Shown here in pieces: positions 12,023-25,680 of a stretch of 64,000 nucleotides of DNA. The DNA is from Adiantum capillus-veneris. Its lineage: Eukaryota; Streptophyta; Polypodiopsida; Polypodiales; Pteridaceae. The stretch's first letter is position 1. Each line of letters begins with the position of its first letter. The translations under genes were made by a program, and so were the position numbers. The notes beneath the pieces are model-generated. The model was given only the letters and a program-made list of their open reading frames with translations. It did not search any database and was not told the DNA's origin. Where the stretch lies: the NCBI GenBank assembly GCA_014529385.2, contig CM043944.1, forward strand, positions 49,583,768 through 49,647,767, in the 5' to 3' direction.

Positions 12023-15000
12023 TTTGCACAAGGGTGTATCCTTGCTAATTAGTGATAAGGGCATCGTGTTATCTTTCCGCGGCATCTTTTGGCATGGTAC
12101 AAATTTGGCTTAGAGGCAGGGTAAGTTTTGGGGTATTGCTAGCAACCTTTCCTTTAAGGCAGGAAAAATGATATTTGTGCACTTATGAAGGGATACTGTA
12201 AAGATGGCAGTGGACGACCTCAGACGTGAGACACACAGCTTGGTAGGTTTATGCAAACAGGAGCTGCTAATAAGAGTCGTTAACATTTTCCTCTTAGTGA
12301 GAATACACCCAACACTAACAGCTATACAATATTCAACATTTCCTTGAAGTCTAGAGGATTTGATTACTTGGGTCTGAGATTTTAGGAGTCCCTTATGCGC
12401 CTTTATTTTTCTGTTTACAGGTCCATGAGCTCCATTATGATGGGTCTTTGATTCTGCTGGCTCAAAGGGCTTGGCCATCTTTGTTCATCTACTCCAAGGC
12501 ACTGTTTGAATAGAAATTTTCGCATCCTTTACACATTGAAGGTATGATTTAAGTGCATCCAATTTTACTGTATCACGTAGTTCAGGTATGGCCGTCGCTG
12601 GCCTAGATGTCCTTTACAAGGCAAGGATTTGAAAAGGGACTTGACCCCTTGCATTGCCCTCCAACCTGGTTTGAGCATGTTGATAGAATGGCTCTGCCAG
12701 TCTTTGGCATGGTTAGATAAATGTGGATGCAGAATCATGTATATTCTCTAACGCTCGCCAGTTTGCATATACTTAATTTTTTCAAGGATGCAATCTCAAC
12801 TAATGTGATCAAAGCTTGTGAAGATACAAATGGAATAGCCTTGGATTGGGCAGAATCTACGAAAGATTGCAAGGGGTTTGTTGAGCTAGAGGGGTGTTGT
12901 GGAACTTGATCAATAGAAATGATAAAGTACAGATTTGATGATTATCCTAATCAGGTGGGCTTTCATCTGTTTCAACACTGTACTAAACGTGTGCAATGCA
13001 AGTTATTCTTTCATGTTTCAGTTGGATCATCTTCTCCTCAGAACAGCTTACTGTAGTGGTTGTGAGCATGCTTTATCTAAAGTCTGATTAGTGCTTAACG
13101 GTGAAGGAACAGCCAGAGGTCAGTTCGCCCCCAATTTTTTGTTCTTTGCAAGGTAAAAGGTTTACCTGTTTGCAAGGAAAAGGGCTTACCTTTACCCCAA
13201 GTTCTGTGGTTGTTTTATGTTTTCATCTGCTTTAAGGCTAGTTACGCTTAGTGGATTCTAGGTAATAGATGAGGATAGTCGCCTTTTAAAAAAGTAGTAA
13301 GAATGTGTGGCCTTTAATTATAGGGCTTGCTTTCCTTTCAACCTCCTGAGCTTTGGGTCTTATTCTACACTGCCTAATTCTAGCTCTTTGTTAAAATACA
13401 TGTTTGCTGCTTTTGGAATTTTCCAAGTTTTCTACACCTGGGCAGATGTGGGGGGATCGGATGACAGATTCCTCGTGATTCACTCACACCCAAACCAACC
13501 TCCCTCAAAATTTAGTCATCATTTCTGAACCAGGAAGAGGTACCTTGTAAAATTTAATGATGAAGAGCTTTATGTGCACATATCGAGCTCTGTATATATT
13601 TTTCCAAATGTAGCTCTTTCTATTTGGCCATACTATTCTGATGGAGGAAGTTTAACGGGACAAATGTGCAAGATGTATCAAGACAGATTGTTGCTCCTTA
13701 ACTTTCCTAATTTGAAGCAGGGAATTCCTTCCTCGTGGCTTTTGTATCATGGCTCAGTTTAATTGAATATGTCCTAACAAGGAGGGAAGCATTGGCCCTT
13801 TCTTCGAAGAATTTGCGTATTGTTGAGGATAAAGGTTGTAGGTGCTTTTCAAAAATTTAACAAAGAAGTGGTGGTCATTGCATATAGATCAAGCTGTGGA
13901 TTACAATTAAATCTTGGAATGAACTCTTATATGACCTCGGGACTATTGGACACTCTTACGTCAGATGGGATTGGGGGCCCATCATTGTTGAACGATGTGG
14001 GCCACTGATACCAGTTCAATTTGGGTTTAATCTGAGAATGGGCGGTGCATATTGATGCCATCACCTCCTTGCATTCTGGGAGTTTAATCTGAGAATGGAC
14101 GGCGCATATTGATGCCACCACCTCTTCATTCTGGTCCATGATCCCACATGACCGCGGGAGGGTTGACTACTAATATGGAGACACAGGAAAAATGTAGAGC
14201 AAAATCAAGCTCTGTAGTTGTCATTCCTTGACAGGAGATACTTCGCTGACACTGTATAAAATCTGATGTTTGTGTTCTGCATGATCAACATTGTGGGTTT
14301 TCCATCTTCTGATGAGCAAGAACAGAAAGTACGAGCTCTAGCGTTGCCCTTAACAAGCAGCAAAAGCTATGGCCGCCTTTGCAAGCTCTCTCTCTGACAG
14401 TGCTGCTGGTTGCCAGCCAAGAGGACTCTCTGCCATGATGATAGAGAGTCTTAGATGTATCTCAACCCTTGCACAAGAGAGTTCCAAAAGTTGAGAAAAT
14501 GGGTGACCTGAATGAAAAAAATCAGAAAACTATGCAGACAAAGCTAATATATGTTGAAAAATTTATTGGACAGACTTCATGGCGATCCATGTACAATTAG
14601 CCATCGCAGATGTGCGTACAAAGAGCTTTTTAGATGTTCATGTTGACTACCCTGGAAAGGAAGGAAACAAGGCATACAGAACAAGCATGAGAAGAACAGC
14701 AAAAGTGTTGTGAATATTGAACAGAGCTGGATTTACATGGTACCCTAGAAAAAATGATACAGGCCTTGCATTTGTCGCACTCACTGCAGTGTTTGGCTAC
14801 TATCGTTCTCCTTTGTGGTGTGCATATTCAATCACCTAGGTGGGACGATGTTGGTAGGTTCTTAGCAATGAGTTTTCTCGGAATGTAACCTTTATTGTTG
14901 AACAGAATGAGCTACTCAATATGGGGAAGGCAGACTCATTCTGGTCTAGTCTTTGGCACACTACATTGGTGGAGGCGGCGAGCAGTTTGGAGGTACATTT

Positions 15001-15767
15001 TTTTTTTGTTTTTTGCGCTCTCCTGCTTCGCTACACGGGGCTGTAAACATGTATTTCCTTCTTGGTACAGGGTTGTCAGCTCGGTCGTGTTCGAGAAAGC
15101 TATGGATCTTCCTTGATCCAGCTAGTCTTGTTCGTCCTATTTTCTTCCACGTGCTAGAAGCGAAGGTTGCTCTCTCCGAGACACACACAACTCTACTCCA
15201 ATCTAAGCTGCCCTCAACCGTTTGAGGTTGCGAGTCTGTAATTTGCAGTTCTTGCATTCCATGCCCACAAGGCTCAACAATGATAATAACTTGAAGGCGC
15301 TAAAGGCCAGACACCCACTAGTGATCAGACCAAGCACGCGCACAAAGAGTGTTGTGGATGACAACCATCTATTCTTGCTGTTTTCATGCTCGATTGCCCC
15401 TTCCACCTTTTTTTTTTTGGGTAATAACGAGAGTAAGAGCGGGTAAGGAGACCATTGAGATTAGAGCTAGTTCCCCCCACCCTCGTTTACCAATTGACAC
15501 AGCAAATTTAGAGGGGATCTATGGTTGCACATCAGCACCGTGTGTTGATGAAGATCACAACTGTTGATCTCGAATGCCAACTTGATGTAAACTTGTAATA
15601 ACATGAACTAGATGTGAACTCTGCAAGTTGAGTGCGTTGTATCATCATATTATGAATTAGATGTGAACTATGCGTAGACTCAAAAGTGAACCCGGTGTGA
15701 ACTAGGATCATAGCTGGACCAAAACTACTCGATATAGTGCTACCATTTCCCTTGCATAACAAAACGT
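12023..15767. other. No gene recognised; a tandem pair at 14026-14150
   Basis: Non-repetitive-looking sequence that could be 3' region or introns of the FAS1 gene. At 14026 and 14093 the string TTTAATCTGAGAATGG recurs with similar following sequence (67-bp period, two copies). A 41-codon ATG frame at about 14369 (MAAFASSLSD) has a good start context but no support. Confidence 0.35.
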
Positions 15768-15850
15768 GTGCAAAAGCGCAGTGGTAAGATATTCGCTTCA
15801 TATCGGGGAGGTCATGAGGTCAAAACCATCCTGACCCATATTTTTCCCGC
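15768..15850 (+). mobile_element. tRNA-derived SINE-like sequence
   Basis: AAGCGCAGTGGTAAG near 15775 matches the Pol III A box (10 of 12) and AGGTCAAAACC near 15817 the B box (9 of 11), spaced as in a tRNA. The sequence after it does not fold into a full tRNA, so a SINE head is likelier. Confidence 0.45.
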
Positions 15851-16489
15851 CCAACATAGATCATTCGATCCATGATCTCAACGATGATTTGGAACTATAG
15901 ATCCCCTCCAAAAGAGGGGGTGTCAAATAGTATTGTGGTTCCCCTCGTCCCAAAGCATATAGATGTGGTTCCATTGAGCCTTAATGAGTATAATGAAAAG
16001 CATATGGTCTAAAAGCACTTGATCTTCCAAACGCTAGTGCTAGAGGGTTGTCCGCACGTTTTGCCATGTCATCATCGTCCAACAATGTGATTCGCGGAAG
16101 TTCGTACAGCTTGCCACATCATCAACGTGAATCGTGGGCATGCGTACAATTTGCATACCATGACGTTTTCACACCAGATTTTTGTGTTCGAGGGTGTTGG
16201 CTTTAATTTTAGTGAGTTGGGCCTTATCATGGGAGTCCCATAGGTTGGTCAAAACTTCATTTTAAGATAAGGCCACTCGGCAAGACTTTGTAAGTTGGTA
16301 AAACTTATTTTGTTGTTGCTTCTCTTCGCCCCTTAGCCAAAATCTGTAGGTCGGATATGGTTGGGTATGGGAAACCCTAACCTTCTAGGTCTTTAGTGGC
16401 TTGCCACATCAGTAGTTTGTGACATCTCCCCTTCTTGAAAGAAGAGTAATCGTCCGTGATTATTGTATTTTCAAAACAACTCAAGTTAG

Positions 16490-17060
16490 CTCCAAAAATT
16501 TTCGAGGGTCATTTCGAGGGACAATCAATTTTCTCATTCCAAAGCTTCGTGATATTCTGGTGTAGACACCTAGACCGTGTTGATCTTGAACATGTGTCTT
16601 GATGCAATAAAGTTACATACCCAGACAATCTTACCCAATTAGGAATATTCGGTGGTTGGCACATCATACTGCAACACAAATACTTGCATATGCATGTTAC
16701 AAGACACAACGAACCATACCTCTAAGCGATCGTCTGCGGTATGAAGTTAGTCAATGACTATCTTGTCACTCCCATCGCAAATGGTTGGCATATCATATTG
16801 CAACACAAATACTTGCATATGCATGTTACAAGACACAACGAACCATACCTCTAAGTGATCGTCTGCGGTATGAAGCTAGTCAATGACTATCTCGTCACTC
16901 CCGTCGCTAATAACCTAGAAAGGTCCGGGCCATGAGCTCAGAATTGATACAACCAAAGGCTCCTCAAACCGCAGCTTGCGTGGCTTGGAGGTTTCAAGCA
17001 TACAACTAAACACTCCCGAGATATCTTGTCTGCCTCGTTCCGAGGTTCAAACATCATTTC
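16490..17060 (-). pseudogene. Ty3/gypsy integrase C-terminal tail (decayed)
   Basis: On the minus strand broken frames read SSWPGPF, then an acidic stretch and a repeated VVSCNMHMQVFVLQYD segment, resembling the SH3-like/linker end of gypsy integrases (GPFRV...). Stops interrupt it. The part at 16654-16911 is duplicated in tandem with a 129-bp period (43 codons), so the duplication kept the frame. Confidence 0.4.
16654..16911. repeat. Two-copy tandem duplication, 129-bp period
   Basis: GGTTGGCACATCATACTGC at 16654 recurs at 16783 with few differences over the full unit. Confidence 0.88.
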
Positions 17061-18519
17061 TCGGTACTCCACTTGGGAGTAAATCACCAATCATTAGAAC
17101 CAATATTAGAAACTAGAGTCAAACAATTGAAATTGACACCAAGACAAGTTTAATACAAATATTTTCCATTTCAAACAAACTCCAAACAAGTCAGTCGAGC
17201 TCGGGAAGACGATTGACTTTTCATTCTAAGACCTGCACCAAAAATTAGGGTTAGATTTCTTCTAGAAGTTTGCAGTCGATCGTAGCATCGTCCATAAGCT
17301 CTTGAATAGAAATTGGCTTGGTCGGAGAGTGTTCCCATAGCAATGGTGGCAGTCCAATGATATATTGATTAGATGGGATGCCTTTTTTCTTCTTTAACTA
17401 TTTACTCCAAGGTTCGTAGGGCAGATTCACAAGTAGCTGCTCAACCCGTGAGACCCATCTATACTATAATAAAAGGGGGAGGGATCTCCCCCCCCCCCCC
17501 CCCCCCCGCCCCACACACACACACACCACGCCGGGCCTTGCTAGACATGTGTCGTCAACACATGTCTCAAGCAAGTTGATCCAGTCAATGTGGCCTAAGC
17601 AAAACGGCATCTTAAGAGCGCGTGCGAGACAAAGAGAGACAGAGAGAGTGTGAGGTTGCCAAAGGCGGCCAGTTGTACTAGTCTTAATAATCTACAAAGC
17701 CACCCACCACATAAAATGATTGGGAGAAGAGGTGACGATGTCAGTCTCAAATGGAGGTTGAGATGTCATTGATGGCAATTTGATGTTAGAAAGCTCCAAT
17801 AGCATTACCTCATGAATGACACCCTAGTGTTAGGTGGGATCAACGGTTGTCGTCAGTTGGGGGTAGCTATGATCTTGGATCAAACTCCAAGTAAATGTCA
17901 TGTGGACCCATTGAAGTGAACGCCATGTGAACATGAAATGGATCATGAACACACTAGTTCTGAAGTGAATCTTGGATGAAACCATTGGTTGAACCGTATG
18001 TGAATGCCATGTGATGTCCTCCCCATCATCTTTGCCATATGATTGTTTGTTGACTCATCTTTCAATTGGCGAGGGCAATAGTGTAATGGTGGATTGATGC
18101 CTTTGAGAGCCAATGGTGGTGGGTTCACTTGGGGCCACATTTTGGGGCTCACTTGGGGCCACATTTTGTTTTTTCTTGAAATCAATTGGATGGTCCACAT
18201 CGTCCAAAGATTTGGATTGCCAATTTCATTTGAGAATGGGGGTGCCAAAATAGTGTGCGTAGCATTATTTATTATTTAATTTAAGTACCATGTGTGCTTT
18301 GGAATTGGACTAGAAGAAGCAAAGAGTCATAATGCTACTCTCCAAGGAGTCGGGATGTCCAAAGGTGCTTTTACAATTCGAGGTGGGGAAGCTATTGCAA
18401 ACAGAGATAAAATCGGAGCTTAAGTTACAAAGCTTATCGGGACGAGTAGTGGGGCTACAAGTAGGGTTAGAGGTTGGTTGGTAAAAACTCCTTTCCTTCG
18501 GTTACAACCCATACAACAA
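17061..18519. other. No gene recognised; poly-C/CA tract near 17487
   Basis: Contains about 21 C at 17487-17507 followed by (CA)n, and a 23-bp direct repeat CTCACTTGGGGCCACATTTT near 18125 and 18148. No domain recognised in the short frames. Confidence 0.4.
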
Positions 18520-19720
18520 TCATTGCACTGAAGAAAAATAATCAATTTGACTATGAAGGGACTCCATAAATACGTTTACTTCCATCATTTCACGAGCAAG
18601 CAATTTGATACCATTCACAACAATTGCAATCCAATCCGAAAGCACCCTTTGAGAGACATTCATCATGACTTCTTGTTGCTTGTTGATATCGGCATGCTTG
18701 AAGACGTTCTTTATATCTCTAAACACAACAATCCTAGTTCGATAGATCTTGAGTTGGTTGTACTTTAGGTGTCTAACTTGAAAATTACGATAAGCAAACA
18801 TTAACCTCAGACTAAGATTTTGGTAAGCCCTCTTAAGAAAACAATTAATCCTTTGCTTCCAAATAATCCAAAGAAATTCAATGCAAACCCTAACAAATCT
18901 TGCTTCCAAATAAGAGTAAGCACTTTCAAGAATATCCTATTCTATACAAGAGACCCATCCTTCCTCTGGTTGTAGAGCTCCTCTCAAATGGAGCCATGTC
19001 AACAAGCATCTAAAATGTAAATGACACACTCCACCAACCGCCATTCTAGGCTTGAGGGATACAAATTTGTTAAGAGCATAGTAGTACAAACAAAATACAA
19101 GAGCCAAGAACAAAGCAAAAGATAAGTTGAAAGAGTAGTAAATTACCTAGTGAAAATAAATGAATCACTTACAATTTACTATCTGCAAATATTGGAGCTC
19201 CCGGGGTTGAGGTGAAGATCTTTGGATATGTTGTGCCAAGACTTCCTTGACTATCTTCCTACCTCCCAAATCTTGAAATCCTTTACTCCCTTTCTAGCAT
19301 GAAAGAAATTGGTTTTTTGAAGAAGCTCTCTTTGTCCTCCTGTATTGCATGATCATCCAACTGCCCTTAATGATTTATATTGGGATCCACCTATTGTTTT
19401 TTAGTGTGACATAGGTGGTGATGGATTCAATAGATGTGCTAAGCTATTTTGATTGGATGAATTTGATTTCTTGAAGATGATGCAGAAGAAATGACAAAGG
19501 AGGAATCGGAGGGAAAAGGAGGTGGGAAATAGGAGGGAAAAGAGGTAGTGAGAAGATTTAAAATCACTTTTTGCCAATGAAAGAGACTTTCTTGAGGTAA
19601 AAGCATAACGTAATTGAGACTTACTTCAGATTATATTTAAAACAAAATCATATGAAAATTCCAAAGCCAAGTTCTACAATGAAGGTTCCATAACAGAAGC
19701 CCTCTCCTCATTGGTGAAGA

Positions 19721-19723
<3 letters not shown>

Positions 19724-19765
<42 letters not shown>
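19724..19765. repeat. (CT)n microsatellite
   Basis: About 21 CT units inside the LINE remnant. Confidence 0.95.
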
Positions 19766-19766
<1 letters not shown>

Positions 19767-21715
19767 GATACTAAAAGGCAAAAAATAACCTCAAAATTCT
19801 ACTAATGCTTAGCAAATCAATAAATTTGGGTTTAATAATTGAGTGACTAAATAATATGGTGGTCTAGGGAAGATTGACCCACACCTTTATGATCCTCTTG
19901 GGAGAAGAGAGACATGTGCCAAAATAGCAGCAGAGCCCAATTCTCATGGGGGAGTAAATGGATCTAAAAATTAGCTTGACAGCTAGGTTGTTAGCCCATT
20001 GACAAATGTTATGAATGCCTAGGTCACCTTTCCCAATTGTTAGGCAACAAACTTTCATTTGACTTTAGTAGCACCTCACTTGCAATGGTCCCTAGCCTAG
20101 AGGAAGTTCTTTCATATTTTAGTGATTTCCTTTAGATGACTATTCGAGTAGGATAAAAGAAACAAAACATAGGATAAAAGGATATAGTTGATGACAATCA
20201 CAGGTAGGGAAGTTTGTAGACTTGTCCATTGAGTGAGTTTGCTATGAAATCGTGAGACTACCTAGTGAAATTTTTGGTCGAGAGAGTTGTTGAATCCATG
20301 GGGAATGCCTTGAAGACTAAAGACCTCTCCAACCCTAATGACCTTAGGTCCTTGGTTAGAGAGTCCATGATGGGATGGAAGTGATGGAAAAGTGAACACT
20401 AGTTTTGGTTACCTTGGATCTAAAAGCAAAGCAAAAAGTCTTGAGAGAGTCCATTGTTGAGAATCAAGGAGTAGAGAGCGTTAGTATCATCAAAACATTG
20501 AGATAAACACTCTAGATGGTTAGATTAGCTAGGGGATCACATTTCACAAAACCCGCATCCATTTTTCCTTTGACTAAACAATTCAGCCCATCCACAACAA
20601 CCACAAATATGAAGGGGGCTAAAGGAAAACCTTGACAAAATAATCTTCTAAGCACAAAGGCCTCAAAGAGAAAGTTGTTTATGGAGACCCTTGCTCTAAC
20701 GTTGCCAAGAAATATGGAGAAGTACAATAGAAAATTTGGACCAAACCGCTTGTTTCTTAGACTTTCAATGATCAACAATCATATGCTTTATCAAAAGCAA
20801 TTCTAACAAGCAAATAGTCATATATAATATCCTCTGCATGTTCAATGCCTCGTAGAGCTATAACTTCTCCCAAATCCTTCTTCCATTAATAAGACCTTTT
20901 TGTTTAGTAGAGACCCCTTTCATTACAATAGGGGTGATTCAATTCGCTACTAGTTTTGGCAAAGATCTTATAAGTTGTAGTAAGCATCATTAAGGGTCTC
21001 CAATTAGAGAGGTCTTCTTTAGGCCCCCTTGAGGAACTTAATGACACATGTGCTGATAGAACACAATAGGGTTGAGCAGTGAACCACTTCCTCCCAAACT
21101 TGAAGGAAGTTAGGGGGCCATAATCCCCTTAAAGATGACGATAGACCATCCAATCTTGTGGTTTTTTAAATTCTTGAGAGGATCTGACAATATCAATTTT
21201 GATATTTGTTGGAACTATGGGCTGCAAGATTCCTAAAGGCTAAAAAGCTTCTCAAAGTGCTTGCTAGGAAAGGAGCATGGTCTCATCTTCACTAGTAGCT
21301 ATGCCCTCACTTGTGGTTAGAAGGAGAATGGTATCTTTAGCCCTTTTCTCTTTGAGGATTCTAAACATTTCCTTCATGGGATGCTCTATCTTGCTCGCCC
21401 ACTAATCTTTGAAGAAAGATGTAGCATGTTGTAGGGCTAGAGTCTCCTCACTACTGAGTTGAACCTCAACTTAGATATCTGATCGTGCTACTCCTCATTT
21501 TGTGAGGAGGAATCCTACAGTGAGGCAAGTTCCTACTATATAAAGTCCTCCTTCATTAGTGACTTTCTCTCTAAATTTGATGAGGGCTTGTTGGAAGAGA
21601 CAAACAATGGCAAGGCAAGAGCGGAATCTTTGTCAAATTTGGTAGTCCAAATGTCCCAAACTTTATCTTGCATCACAAGAAGCTTGAAAAGCTTAGGGTC
21701 TATATGGAATCAACG

Positions 21716-21922
21716 TCTCCTTAACTTGGAGGACTTATTGTCTAGAGTGGCTAGGAGGATCTAGAAATAAGAGCTATAGGGAGGCTCCTTAACTTGGAGG
21801 ACTTATTGTCTAGAGTGGCTAGGAGGATCTAGAAATAAGAGCTATAGGGAGGCTCCTTAACTTGGAGGACTTATTGTCTAGAGTGGCTAGGAGGCTCTAA
21901 GATATAAGAGCTATAGGGAGGC
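21716..21922. repeat. Three-copy 68-bp tandem repeat
   Basis: TTAACTTGGAGGACTTATTG starts at 21721, 21789 and 21857. The first two copies are identical over the unit and the third differs near its end (CTCTAAGATATAAG). Confidence 0.93.
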
Positions 21923-22200
21923 TTATATTTTACCCTAGAGAGGGAATATGCTAGAATTATGGACACATAACACGTATTTAGGCATGCCTTCTAAGATAGA
22001 TGGCCCCTATAATAAATTTTCCAAGTGAACTATACTTCAGATATACAAGAATGAAATTGAAAAGTAGATAAAATAGTGGATCTTCACAATGGCATGAAAT
22101 AGAAAGCTATTCCTTATTCCTAAAAGATAGGAAAAATCTTTTACAAAAAATGTCCCAAAAAGAATTCCTCTTCAAACGATATGACATTGCTAGCGAGATT

Positions 22201-23460
22201 CACTTTGAAATTTTTTGTGTAAGTCGTGAAAGCTAGAAGCTCCCTTGTATCAATCATACTCACAAAAGCATCTCTCTAAATGTAAAACTTCATCTACAAC
22301 AATGGAAACAAGTTGCACATTCACAATGTTTCCATTTGTGATAGAAATCTTTCCATGCAACTTTGGTATTTTCAAAAGTTGCCATATGGCTTTGCGCAAC
22401 CAACCCAGTAAGCTCCACTCAGTGTTTTTTAAATATTGTTTTCCTTGACAAGTAACAAAGACTCTCAAGCAAGACACTATTGATCTCCACAAAGTACAAG
22501 GTGCCATATATCTAAAACAAAGAAACAACAACAAAGTCAATTTTCTAACCAGAATGTAAGTCATTCATATGAAAAATGCACCTCTTTTCCATATCCCAAA
22601 CTGGCTACTTGCTTCTCGAACTCAATGGAAAAACTCACCCCGTTGCCTACCCAGTCCCCCCTTGAGCAACAAATTTCCTAAAAATGACAAAAGCCAATAT
22701 CCTAAAAAACCCTTTATGCCTCTTGCATCTTACAAAGATGCTTCATCTAAGAAAAGTCTAATTTTAGTTTTTGGATAGAAGCTTAGAGTCACTAGAAAAG
22801 ACATTTAACTGAGATCATGGTGTCAAAGTCTCTGTGCAATGAATACAAAGATATGCCACTATTTGCTCTATTTCTCTTCCTTATTGGAGCCCCTTGAATT
22901 TTTACGTTCTTTCCTATGAACAATCGACTTGCAAGTTGACTTATCAAAGGTTGATCAACTATGATTGTCACCATATCAGACTAAGAGCATCAAGCAATCC
23001 TTGAAGTATTCTGGATGTTTAGCATCATTTGTCTTGTATGTTCTATAATTATCTTTGTTCTTGCCTTCCATGAGACTAAAACATCAAGCCTATGGCATCA
23101 AAGAAACGCTCATTTGGATAATTACTAAGTGAAATGACTATCTATTTCATGCTCAAGATCTTGTTTGAGTTATTAGTGGCCATTAAGAGCATGTTTTGTG
23201 TAAGAGACAAGCAACACAAACCACTTTTCTTAGAGAAAGCAAGGAACAACACTCAACTATCAACAAACCAATATGTAATAAATCCACTCAGATAACCATA
23301 GCACACAAAAACACAAAAGAGAAAACAAAGAGCTATTTGTATACTTTTAGCAACCAAACTCAAACACAAAAAAGCACATGAGCTAAAAGGTACTCAAGTA
23401 ACCAGAGCACACTCTCACCAAAATCCTTTGTGATCAGATAACCACAATGCATAACAAAAA
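22201..23460. other. No gene recognised
   Basis: A 104-codon minus-strand frame (22564-22250) has no ATG support and no recognised domain. AT-rich. Confidence 0.35.
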
Positions 23461-23539
23461 CTCATAGGAAAAGGGTACTGAAATCTTCCTTAACTGAGGA
23501 GATAAAATATTTTGGTTCAGTGGAAGAGATCAACCTAAT

Positions 23540-23716
23540 TTTGAGACTGGAAAACCCAAACCTCCTATTGAGGAGAAAAATGCCCCCACAGTCCTTAGTG
23601 TATTCACACACATCACTATCACATATATGGTAGCACATCCTCCCTGGGAGTGATGCGGTGAACAAGAGCTGACACCTAGTGTATAGGAAAGTGCCATGCC
23701 CTAAGGACATGATCAA
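23540..23716 (-). repeat. 3' LTR fragment of copia A
   Basis: Homologous to 31675-32131 and to the reverse complement of 54600-54987 over the block around CATCACTATCACATATATGG; diverges below about 23540. Confidence 0.6.
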
Positions 23717-24335
23717 TCCACAAAGCGGAGCAAGCCCAAAGCTTTGAGGAAAGCTTCAAACTTCTCATGAGGCAATGCCTTTGTGAATAGATCTGCAAGA
23801 TTGTCCTGTGTTAGCACATAATCCAAGATTATCTCTCTTGATGAGCGTCTCTCTCTGACATAGTGATAATGCCCCTCAATGTGCTTTGTGTGAGCATGAA
23901 AAACTGGGTTCCTTGCAACTGCCAATGTGCCTTGACTGTCAGTTGGCAATATTTTTTCCAACACCCAAATTAGCCATAAGGCGTCTGAGCCATACACACT
24001 CAACCGTAGCTGTGAAGACTTCCCTGTACTCAACCTCACAACTCAAAGTGGCCACAATAGGTTGCTTCTTACTCAACCATAATATGCATGAATTGCCAAG
24101 CATGAAACAAAAATCACTTGTGGACAATCGCGTGTCATAACAACCAACAGGAAAAAGAATGTAAGTTTGGCGGCAAATATCCCCCCTCATGATAAACAAC
24201 CCAAGATTTTCAATGCCACTCAAGTAGTGAAAGATCCTCTTGATAGCCTTCGAATGCTTAGACCTTGGTCTATGCATATATCTACTAACTTGTGAGACTG
24301 CAAACTAAGTATTTGGCCTCATATTGCATACATAA
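23713..24335 (-). pseudogene. Copia RNase H domain, broken
   Basis: Two overlapping minus-strand frames (24277-23939 and 24039-23713) cover the domain. Visible blocks: HSKAIKRIFHYLSG, LGNSCILWLSKKQPIVAT, VEYREVFTATVECVWLRRL, then DSQGTLAVARNPVFHAHTKH, IEGHYHYVRER, and LADLFTKALPHEKFEAF at the C-terminus. These are standard plant copia RNase H motifs. A frameshift lies around 24000. The stop after GLLRFVD at 23713 is the normal pol end. RNase H removes the RNA strand during reverse transcription. Confidence 0.85.
24329..24335. repeat. Left TSD of the 3.6-kb insertion (TACATAA)
   Basis: TACATAA here and at 27942-27948; present once at the empty site 32748-32754 in copia B. Confidence 0.85.
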
Positions 24336-25407
24336 GACATATTTAGAAATTTTGGGACTTATTCAAGTCCCATTTTTCAAAATGGGACTTGTAATCTCAA
24401 TATTGTTGTCATGTTTTTTTGTCGTATAGCCTTTAGATTGTCCATGGGTACTGCTTGTCACCTATAAGAATGAGGAACTAGCATGTGGTTGGGATGTATG
24501 AACTTACATTTTCTCCTCAACCATCTCACTTTCTTCATGTGACTCAACAAGCATGGGGACACTATTGGGAGCATGGGTTTTAGGTTTTTTATACTTGAAA
24601 ACAACTTCTCAATAATTAACACTTCCTTAAGACATTCCACTAATATTAAAATTAGGAAAAGTTGGCACTTATTCAAGTGACTCTTTGTATGTCTCATGAC
24701 AACAAAAGAAATTTTCATCTTCTATGGATTTTAATCAATGATTAAGATTCTTTTTTAATTGTTAGGAATTGTACATTACTATACATTTTGTAGTCTGGAT
24801 TCCCTTTCTTAGGTACTACATTTTACAAGTTGAGAACATAATTCTCACTAAAATAGATACTACTTGTTTAGAGATTAGTTGAAAAAGAAAACTTTCAAGC
24901 GAATAATGCACAATTTCTATCTTTTAATTCAAGGAAAAAATCATCAAATTACATGAATTGATTGTATCTAAGATGCAAGAGCCCATATAATGGTGGTCCC
25001 CAATTGTAAAGCATGTCAATCCCAATTGAATTACAATACATTGTAGGTGTCATGAAAGACTACTCATTATAACAATGCTTACAACACTGCCTAAGCAAAA
25101 GTTCATGAGGTTGCATATATACTTAGTATTTCTCTAAGGTGTCTTACTACTAGTTTTTAAAAAAAAATAAAAAAAATTTAAGCTCCTCCCTCCTCCAAGT
25201 ACATTGCAAGTTTTTCTTTTAGGTCAGTGTAAAGCTTGTCTCAAAAAGCAGATTATACATGTGAAATGTTCAAGTCCACTAAGAAAAAGAAAATTTCCAT
25301 CTCCCTACTTCCCTCCATATATATGGTGCACTTACTTTGGGCTTAAACTAAGTTTGAGCTTATGATTGTTCTTTGGTGAAGGCTTAAGTTATCCTGTGAT
25401 TGCTCTT

Positions 25408-25680
25408 GGGTGGAGGCTCGAACTTAAGTTCAAGCCTCAGGCTCGAACTTAAGTTCAAGCCTCCACCCAAAAACAACCACTAGCTTTTAGTCCTCGGGAA
25501 CCCAAGGCTCGAACTTAAGTGCAAGACTTCACCCAATAATAATCACATGCTATGATAAGTTAGAGCTTATGATTATTATTGGGTGATGGCTCGAACTTAA
25601 GTTCGAGCCTCCACCCAAAAACAATCACTAGCTCTTAGTCATCGGGCACCCAAGGCTCGAACTTAAGTTTGAGCCTTCAC
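25408..25680. repeat. Cluster of palindromes built on GGCTCGAACTTAAGTTYGAGCC
   Basis: At least five copies (25413, 25440, 25506, 25588, 25654). 25588-25609 is a perfect 22-bp palindrome. 25408-25468 is a 61-bp inverted repeat containing two copies. The copy at 25588 is preceded by ATAATAATC arms in opposite orientation (about 25532-25552 and 25566-25585), adding a larger stem. Confidence 0.9.

Larger units (their letters stand above)
18520..22200 (-). mobile_element. L1-type LINE reverse-transcriptase remnant
   Basis: Separated minus-strand frames match successive parts of a plant non-LTR reverse transcriptase. 20778-20512 has NVRARVSINNFLFEAF then LRRLFCQGFPLAPFIFVVVVDGLN, the region with the conserved RQGCPLxP block (here CQGFPLAP). 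20058-19864 (KGDLGIHNICQWANNLAVKL) matches the GGLGI block. 18909-18520 (VCIEFLWIIWKQRINCFL) resembles the C-terminal region. N-terminal RT-like pieces lie at about 20780-20960. Stops and frameshifts throughout; the YADD block was not found. Ends are undefined. Confidence 0.6.

Noticed and set aside
14369-14494. 41-codon ATG frame with good start context (MAAFASSLSD)
   Set aside because: Too short and without homology or splice support to call a gene.
25408-25680. tRNA genes suggested by GTTCGAGCC strings
   Set aside because: The strings are parts of palindromes; no acceptor stem or A box at the right distance.
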